Source: Arthonia radiata
Taxonomy: Eukaryota; Ascomycota; Arthoniomycetes; Arthoniales; Arthoniaceae
DNA: 64,000 nt
Direction: 5' to 3'
Assembly: GCA_002989075.1 (NCBI GenBank)
Contig: PSQN01000011.1
Location: 395,033-459,032, forward strand
Part shown: in pieces, positions 21,367 to 31,723 of the stretch
How positions within the stretch are numbered: the first letter of the stretch is position 1
Layout of the letters: each line of letters opens with the position of its first letter
Made by a program: the position numbers and the translations under genes
Notes under the pieces: generated by a model
What the model was told of the DNA's origin: nothing
The model's input: only the letters and a program-made list of their open reading frames with translations
The model's database searches: none

Positions 21367-21512
21367 CGGTCGTGCGAGGAGTCGAACCTCGGTCTCTCGA
21401 TCGTCTTGCCGTTGGGCCTCAGCGGGGGGAGCCCCCACCACCGGCCGGCAGTGGGTCCCGCTTCGGTCGCGGTCCTTCAAATCGAACGTGCTAACCACTG
21501 CACCACACGACC
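21367..21512 (-). tRNA. tRNA gene with ~73-nt intron, isotype ambiguous
   Basis: The acceptor GGTCGTG/CACGACC pairs perfectly. The D-arm is GTGC/GCAC with A box TGGTGCAGTGG, and the T-arm is CGAGG TTCGACT CCTCG with a perfect B box. The anticodon region TTCGATTTGAAGG allows three registers. The regular geometry gives TGA (Ser), but there is no long variable arm. A shift by one gives GAA (Phe) with a perfect TCGAT/ATCGA stem but an extra base at position 26. The opposite shift gives TTG (Gln), which agrees with the Gln-like D-arm and with CAA in the intron but needs a G/A mismatch. The intron is GC-rich with a strong hairpin. No T-run lies between this gene and the next, so the two are probably co-transcribed. 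Confidence 0.68.
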
Positions 21513-23631
21513 TGTGCTTGGAGGTTGTCAAAAGCATATTACATATATAAGCTTATGGTCTTTCATTCAGGGGTTGGCCTAAGCGACGCCGGTCGGTGAC
21601 GATATGTCGCATGGTGGGGCTTGCTTGTGGTCGCGGTCGTGGTGATCAGGTTGAAGATGGTGGGGATACGTTTGCTTGGCTATGCTTCGCTTCTGGGCTT
21701 CTTGTCTCTTGCGCATTCTAGTGTTGCTTTGCCGTGGCGACGCGACTTCATCTCAACTTACCTGTTCATCTACCATTCGTTCATCCGGTCTGTTTCGCGC
21801 GTTTGCCAAGCCCTCCTGTTCTTCTTGGGCTGCGTCAACACGCATTGTTCCGCAACACTTGTCCCAAGTCATCTTGCCGCGTCATTGATTACTCTTCCCT
21901 CAGCTTATTTTCTAGCTACTTTTTCCATCTTAAATGCCTTTATGTGTTCTCATCTCGTCGCCACCTTCACGCAAAACAATTGGAATATTTTTCATCTTAA
22001 CGAACACAATTACCACAACCACCGTGGAAATCTATACCTTAGCGCCTGTCGCCATTCGCAATACTCAATGGCCCGGCTTCCTCCTAATGGATATACGCTT
22101 GTGTACGCAAGCATTGACGCCCACGAGACCTCTGCACCTCAGCCTAAGCGCCTCGACTTGGCTTCAGTCCATCTCGTCAGGCTATTCCTGCGAGACCCCG
22201 CTCTCTCATGCATTGGTTGACCATGCCCATCCTCTCCATCATGCCTACGTGCCGATATACTGCGACTGCGGCGCACAAGCCGCGACAGAAACAAGAAGCA
22301 CCCCATCGCAGGCTCACACAGCTCACCAGCTACGGCAGATCAAGCCAAACGTCAACATGCTGCATTGAAATTTTTCCATGAGAACCGAACAGTTACAGGC
22401 GCTCAGGCAACGGAATCGTACCTACAGGGAATATGCTCACGCGCTCGCGTGAGCTGATTGAAGAATGCAAGAGCTGCGAAGCCTCAAACAAAGAGAAGGA
22501 TACACCGTCCAGCCTGAAGACATACTGAGGAAGGGGACGACCCCTGCGGTCTCGGCCAGTGCTGTGCGCAAGATTGCAAGAGGCGCGGGCGGCCATATAC
22601 AGTCATGCAAGAGAGGCACAAGGACCTGCGTCGAATACCAACCAAGCATCTGAAGCGCAGCGCCCGACTCAATCAAGATTGACCAGGTTCATTGATGAAG
22701 CAAGGCTGCGGGTGATCAGGACGCTGCAGCCCATGAAGCACACGACACCGTGCAGAAAAGAGACACGCAGACGTGCTCTTAGGCGTCTATGATCTGGCCA
22801 CCACGCTCGACACTGCTGATTAGGACGGCAAAGCGGACCGTCCTCGCTGCGCGCCTGGAGATACACGATGTCCAGTTCCAATCTCGAACGAAGCTACGCA
22901 GCTGCGGGCGCGACCTCTGCAAGAGTTCTGTCAAGATTGCCGGCGTCTGCACGAGCGGTGGTGATAAACAGGGCGTTGAAGGTGAATTCTGTCCACGAGA
23001 CACCATGACCGAGCGCTCTTCTCGAGACAGAGGTTGGCGCGTCGCTCGCCTACAGGCGCCGATACGAGGTCTAAAGACAACTTCCTGGATACAAACAGCA
23101 GGCGTATCGTCCTAGGCCACGGATGTTATCGACTTGCCAGTAGGATACCAGACTCGAGGTGCTGCTGGCATCGTTGACGCCTTCGCTTCGACCTCGAAAA
23201 GTTCGCGGAGCTGTAACGCACCGTCACGGTTGCCATCCGCATGGGATGGACGGCTTTGTCTCGGCGCACTTCGCTTCTCTTCAGTCCGTCACCCTTGTGC
23301 GCCGCGGTGTCTTCGTGGTCGTACGGCGACGGTTGAGGAAAGGGTAGCGTGGTGGTGAAGCGGCAATCTGAAGGGAATGCGGAAGCCTCGTGAGTTGTTA
23401 TTCAGTCATTAGGTAGACGTGCTACAAATGGTGAGGATTCGATGAGGAACAGCGTCACTAGGTCATGCAGCGCTTACGAGGACGATGCGCTGTGTGAGCA
23501 AGGTCCGGCCCTCTGGGTCCTCATGCAAGGACGCGAGAGTGCCAAGACTGCCAGATCGCTTCTAGTCTCAAAGCGGTTACTCTATCCCGTCAAGCTCACT
23601 AGCTTGAGATGCTAGCGCATATCCATGTAGG
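21513..23631. other. 2.1-kb region with protein-like fragments, no intact gene
   Basis: The first part (21600-22220) has a 199-codon plus frame that is hydrophobic at its start but unlike any family I know. From about 22380 to 23360 the sequence is GC-rich. Protein-like stretches, for example TRFIDEARLRVIRTLQ near 22690-22730 and SSNLERSYAAAG near 22870, switch between frames and are cut by stops. I see no consistent splice pattern joining them. It may be a decayed gene. Confidence 0.4.
22380..23360 (+). pseudogene. Possible decayed coding region, family unknown
   Basis: Charged helical fragments appear in successive plus-strand frames: LQALRQRN near 22400, EARAAIYSHAREAQ near 22580 and RFIDEARLRVIRTLQ near 22690. 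TAG or TGA codons separate them without convincing introns. This fits a helix-rich protein gene broken by frameshifts. Chance open frames in GC-rich DNA are the alternative. Confidence 0.3.
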
Positions 23632-25245
23632 ATGAAAAGGATGGTACAATCTCATTTTCACTTTCCATCGAGGGTTCGCAGTGCCATGACGTCCATGCAA
23701 CGGCACAGCAAAGCCGTAGAAAAGGTCGCTGCGTCTGTAAAAGATTTCTTTGCGCGCCAACAGCCCTTCAGAATCAACCATGGCTCCACGAACAGCACGC
23801 GTCAAGGTCTCCAAGACCGGACCAATTTCGTCGATATCAGTGGCCTAAATAATGTTCTACATATCAATGAAGAGGCCAAGACGGCCCTCGTCGAGCCCAA
23901 CGTTCCCATGGACCGCCTCGTAGAAGCCACACTAAAATACAATCTCATTCCCCCAGTCGTAATGGAATTCCCCGGCATCACCGCCGGCGGAGGCTACGCC
24001 GGCACAGGCGGCGAAAGTAGCTCCTTCAAACACGGCTACTTCAACGAGTCCGTATTACGCGCGGAGATCATTCTCGGCAACGGCGACATCGTCAACGCTA
24101 CGGCAGACTCACACGCGGATCTCCTGCACGGCGCATCCGGCGCCATGGGCAGTCTGGGCATCACCACGCTCCTCGAACTGCAGCTCATCCCCGCGAAGAA
24201 GTACGTAGAGGTAACATACCACCGCGTGCACTCCATACCCGGAGCCACGCAATCGCTCCTCGAAAAAACCAAAGACGCCTCACTAGACTACCTCGACGGC
24301 ATCCTCTTCTCCCGCACTCACGGCGCAGTCATCACAGGCACTATGACCAATTCACCTCCCCCTAACAACCACATCCAAACCTTCAGCAACCCCACCGACC
24401 CGTGGTTCTACCTGCACGTTCAATCCGCCAGCACCTCTCACGAAACCCTAACCGAGCACATTCCCCTGGCCGAATACCTCTTCCGCTACGACCGCGGCGG
24501 CTTCTGGGTCGGCGAATCCGCCTTCCACTACTTTGGCTTCCCGTTCAATGCTCTAACCCGCTGGTTCCTGGACGACTTCTGTCATACCCGCATGCTGTAC
24601 GAGGCGCTGCACGCGAGCGGGCAGAGCCAGACGTATATGGTGCAGGATCTGGCGGTGCCGTTTTCGAACGCGGTGGCGTTTCTCGAGTATGTTGAGGGAA
24701 CGTTTGGGATTTGGCCGCTGTGGCTGTGTCCGCTAAGACAGCCAAGGCTGCCCACGTTGCATCCGCATGCCTTGGATACTCATGTTAGTACTGGGGATAA
24801 AGGTGTAGAGATGCTGTTGAACGTCGGGCTGTGGGGCTTCGGGCCCCAAGACCTCTCGGGCTACATCGCCAAAAACCGGGAACTGGAACGTAAACTCGCG
24901 GAGTTTGGGGGGATGAAGTGGTTGTACGCGCAGACGTACTATCCCGAAGCGGAGTTTTGGGGATTGTCGGATCGAGAGTGGTATGAGGGGTTGCGGAAGA
25001 AGTACTATGCGATGTCGCTGCCGGATGTCTGGCGGAAGGTCACGGTGGATCCGGAGGTGCAGAAGGCGGCGGTGAGGGGGTCGTGGTGGAAGTGGTGGTT
25101 GGGGGTTTGGCCTGTGGGTGGGGTCTGGGGCATTGTGAGTGCTATCAGGAGTCGGACGTATTTTCTGGCGAGGGAGGCGGGGTGGAGGTGGCGTGGTGGC
25201 TCTGCTTCTGGAGCAAGGCCCGATTCTGAGATGAAGGAACGGTAG
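23632..25245 (+). CDS. Delta-24-sterol reductase-like FAD-binding oxidoreductase
   Basis: An intronless gene of 537 codons. It resembles the DHCR24/DWF1 branch of PCMH-type FAD-binding proteins, which reduce the sterol C24 double bond in animals and plants. In most fungi the true substrate of these homologues is not established. The FAD domain runs from about residue 40 (FRINHGSTNSTR) through VDISGLNNVLHI, EPNVPMDRLVEATL, FPGITAGGGYAGTGGESSSFKHG and HGASGAMGSLGI (about residue 180). The C-terminal half has the family's aromatic-rich RYDRGGFWVGE and YAQTYYPEAEFW segments. The last ~60 residues are Trp-rich and hydrophobic (WWKWWLGVWPVGGVW), a possible membrane contact. Four in-frame ATGs lie in the first 22 codons. 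Homology suggests translation may begin at codon 19 or 22 (23686 or 23695). Confidence 0.9.
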   Translation: MKRMVQSHFHFPSRVRSAMTSMQRHSKAVEKVAASVKDFFARQQPFRINHGSTNSTRQGLQDRTNFVDISGLNNVLHINEEAKTALVEPNVPMDRLVEATLKYNLIPPVVMEFPGITAGGGYAGTGGESSSFKHGYFNESVLRAEIILGNGDIVNATADSHADLLHGASGAMGSLGITTLLELQLIPAKKYVEVTYHRVHSIPGATQSLLEKTKDASLDYLDGILFSRTHGAVITGTMTNSPPPNNHIQTFSNPTDPWFYLHVQSASTSHETLTEHIPLAEYLFRYDRGGFWVGESAFHYFGFPFNALTRWFLDDFCHTRMLYEALHASGQSQTYMVQDLAVPFSNAVAFLEYVEGTFGIWPLWLCPLRQPRLPTLHPHALDTHVSTGDKGVEMLLNVGLWGFGPQDLSGYIAKNRELERKLAEFGGMKWLYAQTYYPEAEFWGLSDREWYEGLRKKYYAMSLPDVWRKVTVDPEVQKAAVRGSWWKWWLGVWPVGGVWGIVSAIRSRTYFLAREAGWRWRGGSASGARPDSEMKER

Positions 25246-25515
25246 GTTGCACGCCGACTTCTCAGTTTCCGCACAGCAAGCAAGCGTAGACACGCGTGGC
25301 GCGAAGTGCATCATGGTAAGCGCCTGTCGAATCACCTTTACCTGCAGCTGGTCCGTCCGATGATCGCATATCAAAAGACAAATTCGAGGCTTATGCGGAA
25401 GCCGTGCCAACGATGATGAGACATTACGTACTGGGCTAGAAAGTAGCAAGAGTGCCGACGTCTCTCTGAACACGACAGCGAAAAAAAGATGAATTCACCA
25501 GTCTGACTTCCCATC

Positions 25516-25998
25516 TCACGCCGACGGCCCGCCATACCCGTGCTCATCTAAGAGCTCATCCACCGTCTCCTTAGCAGTCTTCCCACGCCCCTCAGCGGCC
25601 GGTGCAGAGCGTGCCTTGAGCTCGTCCGACCCGTGATCCTCGTTTTGACTGGGTGACCCGTCGAGGTTCGCGCACCACCACGACCCTAAGTGGCCATTGC
25701 AGAAAGTGCCTGGACAGCACGTTTGCGCCCAAGGATACCAGGTCTGCTTGATGCCCCCGCAAGGCGCGTCAAATGGGAGGCATCCGTCCGGCTCCATGAA
25801 GTGGGTGATTGAGGGAGGTGAGGTATATCCGAGCGCAGCGAAAGTGAGGGCGGTGAACAGGTGGAGGTGCGTCTTTGAGGGCCGTCCTGCGGGTGAATGG
25901 TCTTTGAGATGAAGCTGGAACGCGTTGGCATGCAAATGAGGTTTGTGGTGGTCGAGAATATGGGTGGGGAGCGAGCACAATTTGTATGTCAAACGCAT
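25516..25998 (-). CDS. Small Cys-rich protein with knottin-like spacing
   Basis: A 160-codon single frame. Six cysteines cluster at residues 73, 80, 94, 95, 100 and 109 (C-x6-C-x13-CC-x4-C-x8-C), the order typical of inhibitor cystine-knot folds. A hydrophobic segment (residues 46-58, LFTALTFAALGY) lies just before it and looks like the core of a signal peptide. However, 45 residues precede it without an internal ATG, so the real start may be in an unrecognised upstream exon. The tail after the Cys module is acidic and unstructured. No family is recognised. It could be a secreted protein of the type often called effector candidates in plant-associated fungi, but that is inference only. Confidence 0.6.
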   Translation of the reverse strand: MRLTYKLCSLPTHILDHHKPHLHANAFQLHLKDHSPAGRPSKTHLHLFTALTFAALGYTSPPSITHFMEPDGCLPFDAPCGGIKQTWYPWAQTCCPGTFCNGHLGSWWCANLDGSPSQNEDHGSDELKARSAPAAEGRGKTAKETVDELLDEHGYGGPSA

Positions 25999-26192
25999 TT
26001 CGCGAGCGCGACGCTTGCTTGCGGGTGGCTGCAGTTTTCGCGCGCTGGGAGCAATCGCCGAGAAGACCCTGGCAATGCCGCTCTTAAATGCGTGTATGAG
26101 CGGATGATGGCGTCTGCTTAGCTGCGCCGGTACCCAACGAGCGATGAACGATCTTTGCTGCTCCAGACGCCTATGCTAGGACACCTTGTTCT

Positions 26193-27478
26193 TCAGTCAG
26201 CCTTGTCAAGCAGCCCTTGCAGCTTCTCCGTCTCTTCCCTATACTTCAGCATCAGGTCGCTCCCAGGCGGCGTCGATATTGTCGTATCCCAGATCAACTG
26301 CTGGATCCTGAACGCACTATCCGCCACAGCCTCCATGTTCTTCCTGCCCTCGTCAACGTACGCTTGTGCCTTCGTTATTAAGTCGATCGCATGCCTCAGC
26401 GTCTGCCAAAAGTCTTTCACTTCCGTGGGGTACCGCGTCTTCTCTAGCTCAACCGTGAGCGTGTCAGGGCTCCGCTCGACTTTATTGAGCCACTTCTCCA
26501 TCAGCAACCACCGATCGTTCTCCAAGCCGGGGAAGTGTATCAGCATGTCGCCTTCCGCCCATTCTGTGCCGATCTCCTCGTGAAAGTGGAAGGTGTTGTA
26601 CCATGTTCGCGGTTGGAACACTGTCTCGCCGAAGGAGTGGAAGTCCGACTCATTCAGAACATACGCCATAGACGTCTGGTCGACGGAGTAGCCCATGTCG
26701 ATCTCAGGCCGGAGCATGGGCAGTCCGATGGTTCTCGCGACCATCTGCACGGACCATGGGCAGACTTTGAGGAAAAACGTCCCGCTGTTGAGGCCGGGTC
26801 CGTCGCGGCTGCCGAGAAACTTGATGTTGCCGAAGTCGGGTGGTGGGAGGAAGGTTTCGAGGGGTACGGCGGGGTTGACGAGGACAAGGTCGGCGTCGAC
26901 CCAGCTGCAGTTGTCTCGTTAGCCAATCTCAGTGCCTTTGCGACATCGCATGTGCGCCCATTGATCCAAGTGAGACTCACAAGAACCATTCGACTCGCTG
27001 TGTCGCGGGCTTTGCAAGCTCCGCGACCAGCAAGCTCATTATATAACTCGGCTTATTCCAATAGCCCCCAACGATATCTTGCTGTAATATATGCATGCCA
27101 TAATTCCACCTCTCATTGTGTCGTCTGTGGCTCTTTAAGGCACGGACGTAATACTGATTGACCTCGTTGCCGTATAACATGCTGACCTTGGCTATTCGCG
27201 GTACCGTGCCATCGCGAGGGTATGAAGATCTCGAGAGGTCGGCAAGATCAGAGGAAGAGTCGCGCTTGAGGATGTTCGGTTTGAAGAGGAAGAGGATGGT
27301 CAGGAAGACGAAGGCTGCAATGAGTGTTGAGCGGGCCTAGACGGACACTTGGATTAGGACGTCGTCTTCAGACGCAGATCGGCTGCTGGTAAGAGCATGA
27401 TGTATTACTAATGTTTCAGTCAGTATGCTACTAATACCAGCCGGGAGCATGCATCGTACCCTTAGCAACGGAATTCAT
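26193..27478 (-). CDS. Glycosyltransferase family 34 (galactosyl/mannosyltransferase, type II membrane)
   Basis: GT34 enzymes (yeast Mnn10/Mnn11, fission yeast Gma12) add alpha-linked mannose or galactose in the Golgi. Exons are 27460-27478, 26981-27314 and 26193-26904, giving 354 aa. A short cytoplasmic MNSVAK precedes a membrane anchor (FVFLTILFLF). Family motifs are SMLYGNE, then YMSL-type ALIVAELAKP, then the metal-binding WVDADLVLVNP at about residues 119-129 spanning the second junction, then FLGSRDGPGLNSGTFFLK and the C-terminal GDMLIHFPG. Intron 2 (76 bp) has a GCTAAC branch site. Intron 1 (145 bp) uses a less usual GTACGA donor, so the first 7 codons are provisional. The length fits the family. 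Confidence 0.88.
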
Positions 27479-28391
27479 GGCTGCGGTAGTTTGGAAAGTG
27501 AGGGTGGTATGAGCCGTTAGCAGTGTCGCCCGCGACAATCCATGACTGAGCTTTTAGGAACCTCTCCGATTTTAATGAGAGACAAGCCGGTCTCAGCTAA
27601 CGCGCTGAATAGGACGAAGAGCGCGTGTGAGACTGAAGTATTAAGCGAGGAATTGATCCTCTCGCTGGAGGTCTGCTTACATCCCGGCTCCACTAGTCTC
27701 GTTTAGCTTGAAGATGAAGCGGAAGTGGTCCAAGCTTAGTCTAAAAGAAGGAGACCGGGACGAGCATGCTTGGCACCGCGCGTCTACAAACCACAATTGA
27801 CGGTATTGTTGTACCTGCTGCATATCGTCGCTCCTCACATTCTCAAACAGAATGAGATACAGCTAGTAGCAGTCTCTTGCTCGCTTGTTGGTTCCTTCTA
27901 GCACACCAATTGATCGACAACATCTCATCCCACAGGATGCGACGGGGAGGATCGGCCGCGAGAATTGCTGGGCAAGATGGCGCGTTGTTATATGGGACAG
28001 GCACAGCAATGGGCCAAGGCTGGGGCACAAAAGTCATGGCATAGTCGTATGAAGTCACCCTCTTCCAACCTCTCCAGTCACAGCAAAGGCAAGAGCAAGA
28101 GCAAAGCTGAGCTTGCAGGAATATCGAGTAAAGCCTCGACTACTTCGCAGCGTGCTTTTAGAGCTTGCAATGAGGGTCTTCGCTGTATTATAGGGATACA
28201 GTTCTGCTCTCTGTCTGGCACGACTTATGTTCCCCAGCCTTGGGCATAGTCGCGCGGAATACATTCATGAAAGGTCTTGATACGGAGTATGACTCCGTGA
28301 GATCATGCTGTTCAAGCAAAGTCGCCGACTGTCTAACTATCTGCGATCGTCAATAATGCAGTCTAAAGGAGCGCGTCGCTGCTTCCAACGC
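27479..28391. other. Intergenic region GT34 - GAD
   Basis: About 0.9 kb between the GT34 start and the glutamate decarboxylase stop. It should contain the GT34 promoter and the GAD 3' UTR. Only short frames without recognisable domains are present. Confidence 0.5.
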
Positions 28392-30289
28392 TTAGCAGAC
28401 TGGGTGAGACTTGTCATGCTCGCTCTGAAGGTTGTCGTGGCCCTTGCCGTACGCCTCCTTCACATTGTCATGTTGCTGCGGCACTTTCCGGGAGTTGACC
28501 AAGCTCATACGACGCATGTGGTCCTTCAACCACTGTGCGTCCACCTTGTCCAGCTCGCTGATGACGAGCTTCATGTCTTGGATCAGTGCATCTGCACGGG
28601 AGCGTGAGAAGTCTTCACGAACGACGATGCGCATCAGTTTGAGCTTCTCAGAATGCGGCGCCATGGTGTAGGCGGGGATGACCCAGCCACGCTCGCGAAG
28701 CGCATGCGCAATAGCAAACTCATCGTGATGGTAGTCCTTATCGGGGTTCAAGCGGAAAGCGACCAGTGGTAGACCTTGTCCGCCGGTCTTGGACATGATG
28801 ACGAAGCCGAGAGACTCCAGAGCCTTGGACAGATAGTCCGCTGTACGGGTCAGATTGGTCATGATTGCTCGGTAGCCGCTCTTGCCGAGACGGATGAGTT
28901 GGTAGTACTGGCCGATGACCTGGGAAGCGCCCTTCGAGAAGTTCAGAGTGAATGAAGCTTGATCTGCGCCGAGGTAGTTGATGTTGAAGATGAGCTCCTT
29001 CGGGAGATACTCTGGGTCGCGCCAGACAACCCATCCAACACCAGGATAGACGAGGCCGTACTTGTGGCCGCTGACGTTGATCTAGGTTATGCGTCAGTAC
29101 TAAGGCTCGTGTGCTCAGACTAGAGGGATACATACACTGATGACACGCGGAAGGCGGAAGTCCCAAGCAAGTGATTCATTCACGAAGGGAGCAACAAAGC
29201 CACCTGAAGCAGCGTCGACGTGGATGTTGCAATCGAGGTTCTTCTTGATGAGTAGGTCATTGATAGCCTTGACATCCTCGTACTCGCCAGTGTAAGTCGT
29301 TCCGATGATAGCGCAGATGCCGATGGTATTCTCGTCGACAAGATTGACGGCCTCTTCGGGATCGATGACATAACGGTCTGGCGTGCAGTACACATACTTC
29401 TCGTCAATGTCGAAATAACGAGCGGCCTTCTCCCAGCAAACCTGGACAGCCGAGTTCATGACAATGTTCGGCTTGTCGAACGGCTTGCCCGCAGCCTTGC
29501 GCTTGTTTTGCCAGCGCTTCTTCATGGCCAAAGTCGCCAGCATGATTGCTTCTGAGCTTCCGATGGTACTAGTTCCCATGACACTGGCTTCATCATGCAC
29601 GGGTGCATTGTACAGACGAGCGATCATCGAGACGCAGCGGTTCTGGATGTCAGCACTGACTGGAGGAGGGTCAGTCCACGCAATGTCACACCCAGAGGAA
29701 TCTCAAAGCATATACCTGGATACTCCTCGTAGTCGATGAAGTTCTTTGGGAAGGCATCATGCATGAGCTTCTCCGCCTCATCTTCCATGTATGTAGTCAC
29801 GAAGGAAGCCAAGTTCAACGTCGCTGTTGGGCTGTCAGTCAAGACTCAACTGCAAAGGACGCGTATTCACGAACGATTGCCATCTAGCGTCAAATCGTCC
29901 TTGATCAGGCGATAAGCAATATCTTTAGGCTACAAGCATCGTGAGCATGAATGGCCTATCTTGTAATACTTATTCACATGCGGAGACGTACCATCTCCTT
30001 GTCAGGCATGACCTTTGGACAGCGTGATCAGTATAAACACACCAAAATTCATTCGTCGCATGCTCACATGTTTGGGAAGATCCTGGGCCGCGAAGCTCGA
30101 GCCATAGACGGATGTGTGGATGGAGTCTGAGAGATTGTCGGGAATGAAGGACAGCTTGTTCAGACCCTCGACAATGGGTGCCTGTATCTCACTGTCTCTT
30201 CGGACTGAAGAGAGATGTCTGATGCGTGTCAGGACGAACGTGTGGTTGAGCTAGTTGAGCTGACATGGGTGCATGAATACTTACACCAT
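28392..30289 (-). CDS. GAD1: Glutamate decarboxylase (PLP-dependent)
   Basis: This enzyme converts L-glutamate to GABA and CO2 in the cytosol, the entry to the GABA shunt. Seven exons encode 517 aa: 30285-30289, 30068-30218, 29992-30012, 29875-29929, 29716-29823, 29136-29659 and 28392-29081. The first exon is only ATGGT; it joins to MVHLSSV. The small exons rebuild [16 protein letters not shown] and [22 protein letters not shown]-fold motifs are [14 protein letters not shown], then [14 protein letters not shown] (Asp contacting PLP), then [14 protein letters not shown] with the Schiff-base Lys at residue 295. The six introns are 51-66 bp. The C-terminus (after [10 protein letters not shown]) is short and hydrophilic, with no obvious plant-like calmodulin-binding Trp region. 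Adenine deaminase lies directly upstream on the same strand, 375 bp away. Confidence 0.95.
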
Positions 30290-30664
30290 GATGACGGGCG
30301 ATGGCGGCTTGGCAACGATGCTTGGCCAAAGTGTACCGTGGTAGTACGAAGCTCAAGATCTGGAGTCAACAGATGATGTTCGGAACAAGGATGATTTCGA
30401 CCCACCGAGAATGTGGTACGAAGGATTCGAGAATGAGAACAGGTCAGCAAGAAAGCAAAGTCCGACGTTTGTGGGCAGGAGCTTTGCCCAGAGGGGTCGA
30501 AAGCGATAATTGCCTGAAGAGGGAGCTCAGTATGCCGCGATTCAGTTACCTTTCTTACACGGGCATGCCGCAACAACCGCCCATTGTATTGAAGTACGAT
30601 GAAGCAACACCTGGCATGGATCAATCATCAGGTTTCTAATTTGGAGGGTCATGTATGTGACGAT
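30290..30664. promoter_or_regulatory. GAD upstream region / AAH1 3' flank
   Basis: This 375-bp spacer lies between the AAH1 stop and the GAD start. It must contain the GAD promoter. I cannot name a specific factor-binding site. The two genes are on the same strand. Confidence 0.4.
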
Positions 30665-31723
30665 CTACGTGGTCTGAGAATGAGCTTGTGTGACCTTGGC
30701 GAGATCCTCTTTCATCTCATCCTTTCTCACCTGCGGGCACCAACTACCCTCAATACTATTCAAGCATATTCTTTGCCAGTCTGTCGTTGTTAGATCGAAC
30801 GCTTCTTGTACCGCGCAGTAGTTGTCAAGTATAAAGCCTCCGAGATAAGCGGGGTCATCGCTATTGATGGAAAACGGAACCCCGGCATCTAGAAACACTC
30901 TGATCGGTGCCCGGCTGATGTTTTCAATACACTGCAAAGACGCATTGCTCTTCGGGCAAAGCGTAAGCAGCACCCCTCGAAATGCCACCTCCTTCATGAG
31001 CTCAAGGTCCTCAGCAAGACGCAGGCCATGATCAATGCGCTGACATTGCAGCACGTTCAGAGACGCCCTTATGTTCTCAACGGGTCCTTCTTCGCCGGCA
31101 TGCGCGGTCAATTTTAAGCCCATATTCCTCGCTTTAGAGTACACGTCCCGAAATAAATCGGGCGGATATCCGTTCTCACTTGAGTCAAGACCGATGCCAG
31201 CAATAGTGCCGTCGAGGAGGTATGGCTGCACCTCCTTAGAGTTGAAAAGTTCCAAAGCGGGCTGCTGCCCAAGATGTCTCATGAAACACATGATCAACAG
31301 CGTGCTAATGCCGAATTCTCGCTCAGCATGGCGCCGGCCATCGCTAATGCCACCAATGACTGTCTCGAAAGGAACCCGCTCAAGATGCGCTTGCGGATCG
31401 AAGAATATTTCTGCATGGACTACACCGTCGTTGTAGGCTCTCTTCAGGTATTTGTACGCCAGGTCCTCGAAGTCTCGCCTGCAAACCAGGACAGCCATCC
31501 CTTGATAGTAATACTTCAAGAAGTCATCAAGGGATGTAAATCTACTGTATCGGTCAAGCAGCGCTTTTTCCGATTCATAAGCAGGACCATTGGTCGGCAC
31601 AGACACATTGTTGCGCTTAGCAAGCTCAAATAGAGTAGAAGGCGTGAGGCTTCCCTCGATGTGGATATGGTGCTCGCATTTTGGTATCTCCTGCAGGTAC
31701 TGATGTACTTCCGACTTACACAT
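30665..31723 (-). CDS. AAH1: Adenine deaminase (Aah1-type, ADA family)
   Basis: Hydrolyses adenine to hypoxanthine and ammonia in purine salvage. It is intronless, 352 aa, the usual size for fungal Aah1. The metal-dependent amidohydrolase motifs are complete: H-x-H within HHIHIEGSLTP (His19, His21), TAHAGEEG with the third His and the catalytic Glu, RIDHG, TLCPKSN, and SINSDDPAYLGG with the last metal-binding Asp. The DDPAY.GG form is typical of fungal adenine deaminase rather than adenosine deaminase, so the specificity assignment is fairly firm but rests on motif resemblance. The start is the first ATG of the frame. Confidence 0.94.
   Translation of the reverse strand: MCKSEVHQYLQEIPKCEHHIHIEGSLTPSTLFELAKRNNVSVPTNGPAYESEKALLDRYSRFTSLDDFLKYYYQGMAVLVCRRDFEDLAYKYLKRAYNDGVVHAEIFFDPQAHLERVPFETVIGGISDGRRHAEREFGISTLLIMCFMRHLGQQPALELFNSKEVQPYLLDGTIAGIGLDSSENGYPPDLFRDVYSKARNMGLKLTAHAGEEGPVENIRASLNVLQCQRIDHGLRLAEDLELMKEVAFRGVLLTLCPKSNASLQCIENISRAPIRVFLDAGVPFSINSDDPAYLGGFILDNYCAVQEAFDLTTTDWQRICLNSIEGSWCPQVRKDEMKEDLAKVTQAHSQTT

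Noticed and set aside
21621-22220. 199-codon plus-strand frame next to the tRNAs
   Set aside because: No domain, hydrophobic but irregular composition, no splice or start support; described only as part of the intergenic region.
24733-25473. 246-codon minus-strand Pro/Arg-rich frame
   Set aside because: Antisense to the sterol reductase-like gene; the composition is that of a GC-rich shadow.
29624-29842. GAD exon junction with a 39-bp intron
   Set aside because: Donor at 29874 and acceptor at 29824 give a 51-bp intron and rebuild the conserved DGNPTLNLASF motif, whereas the 39-bp option inserts extra residues.
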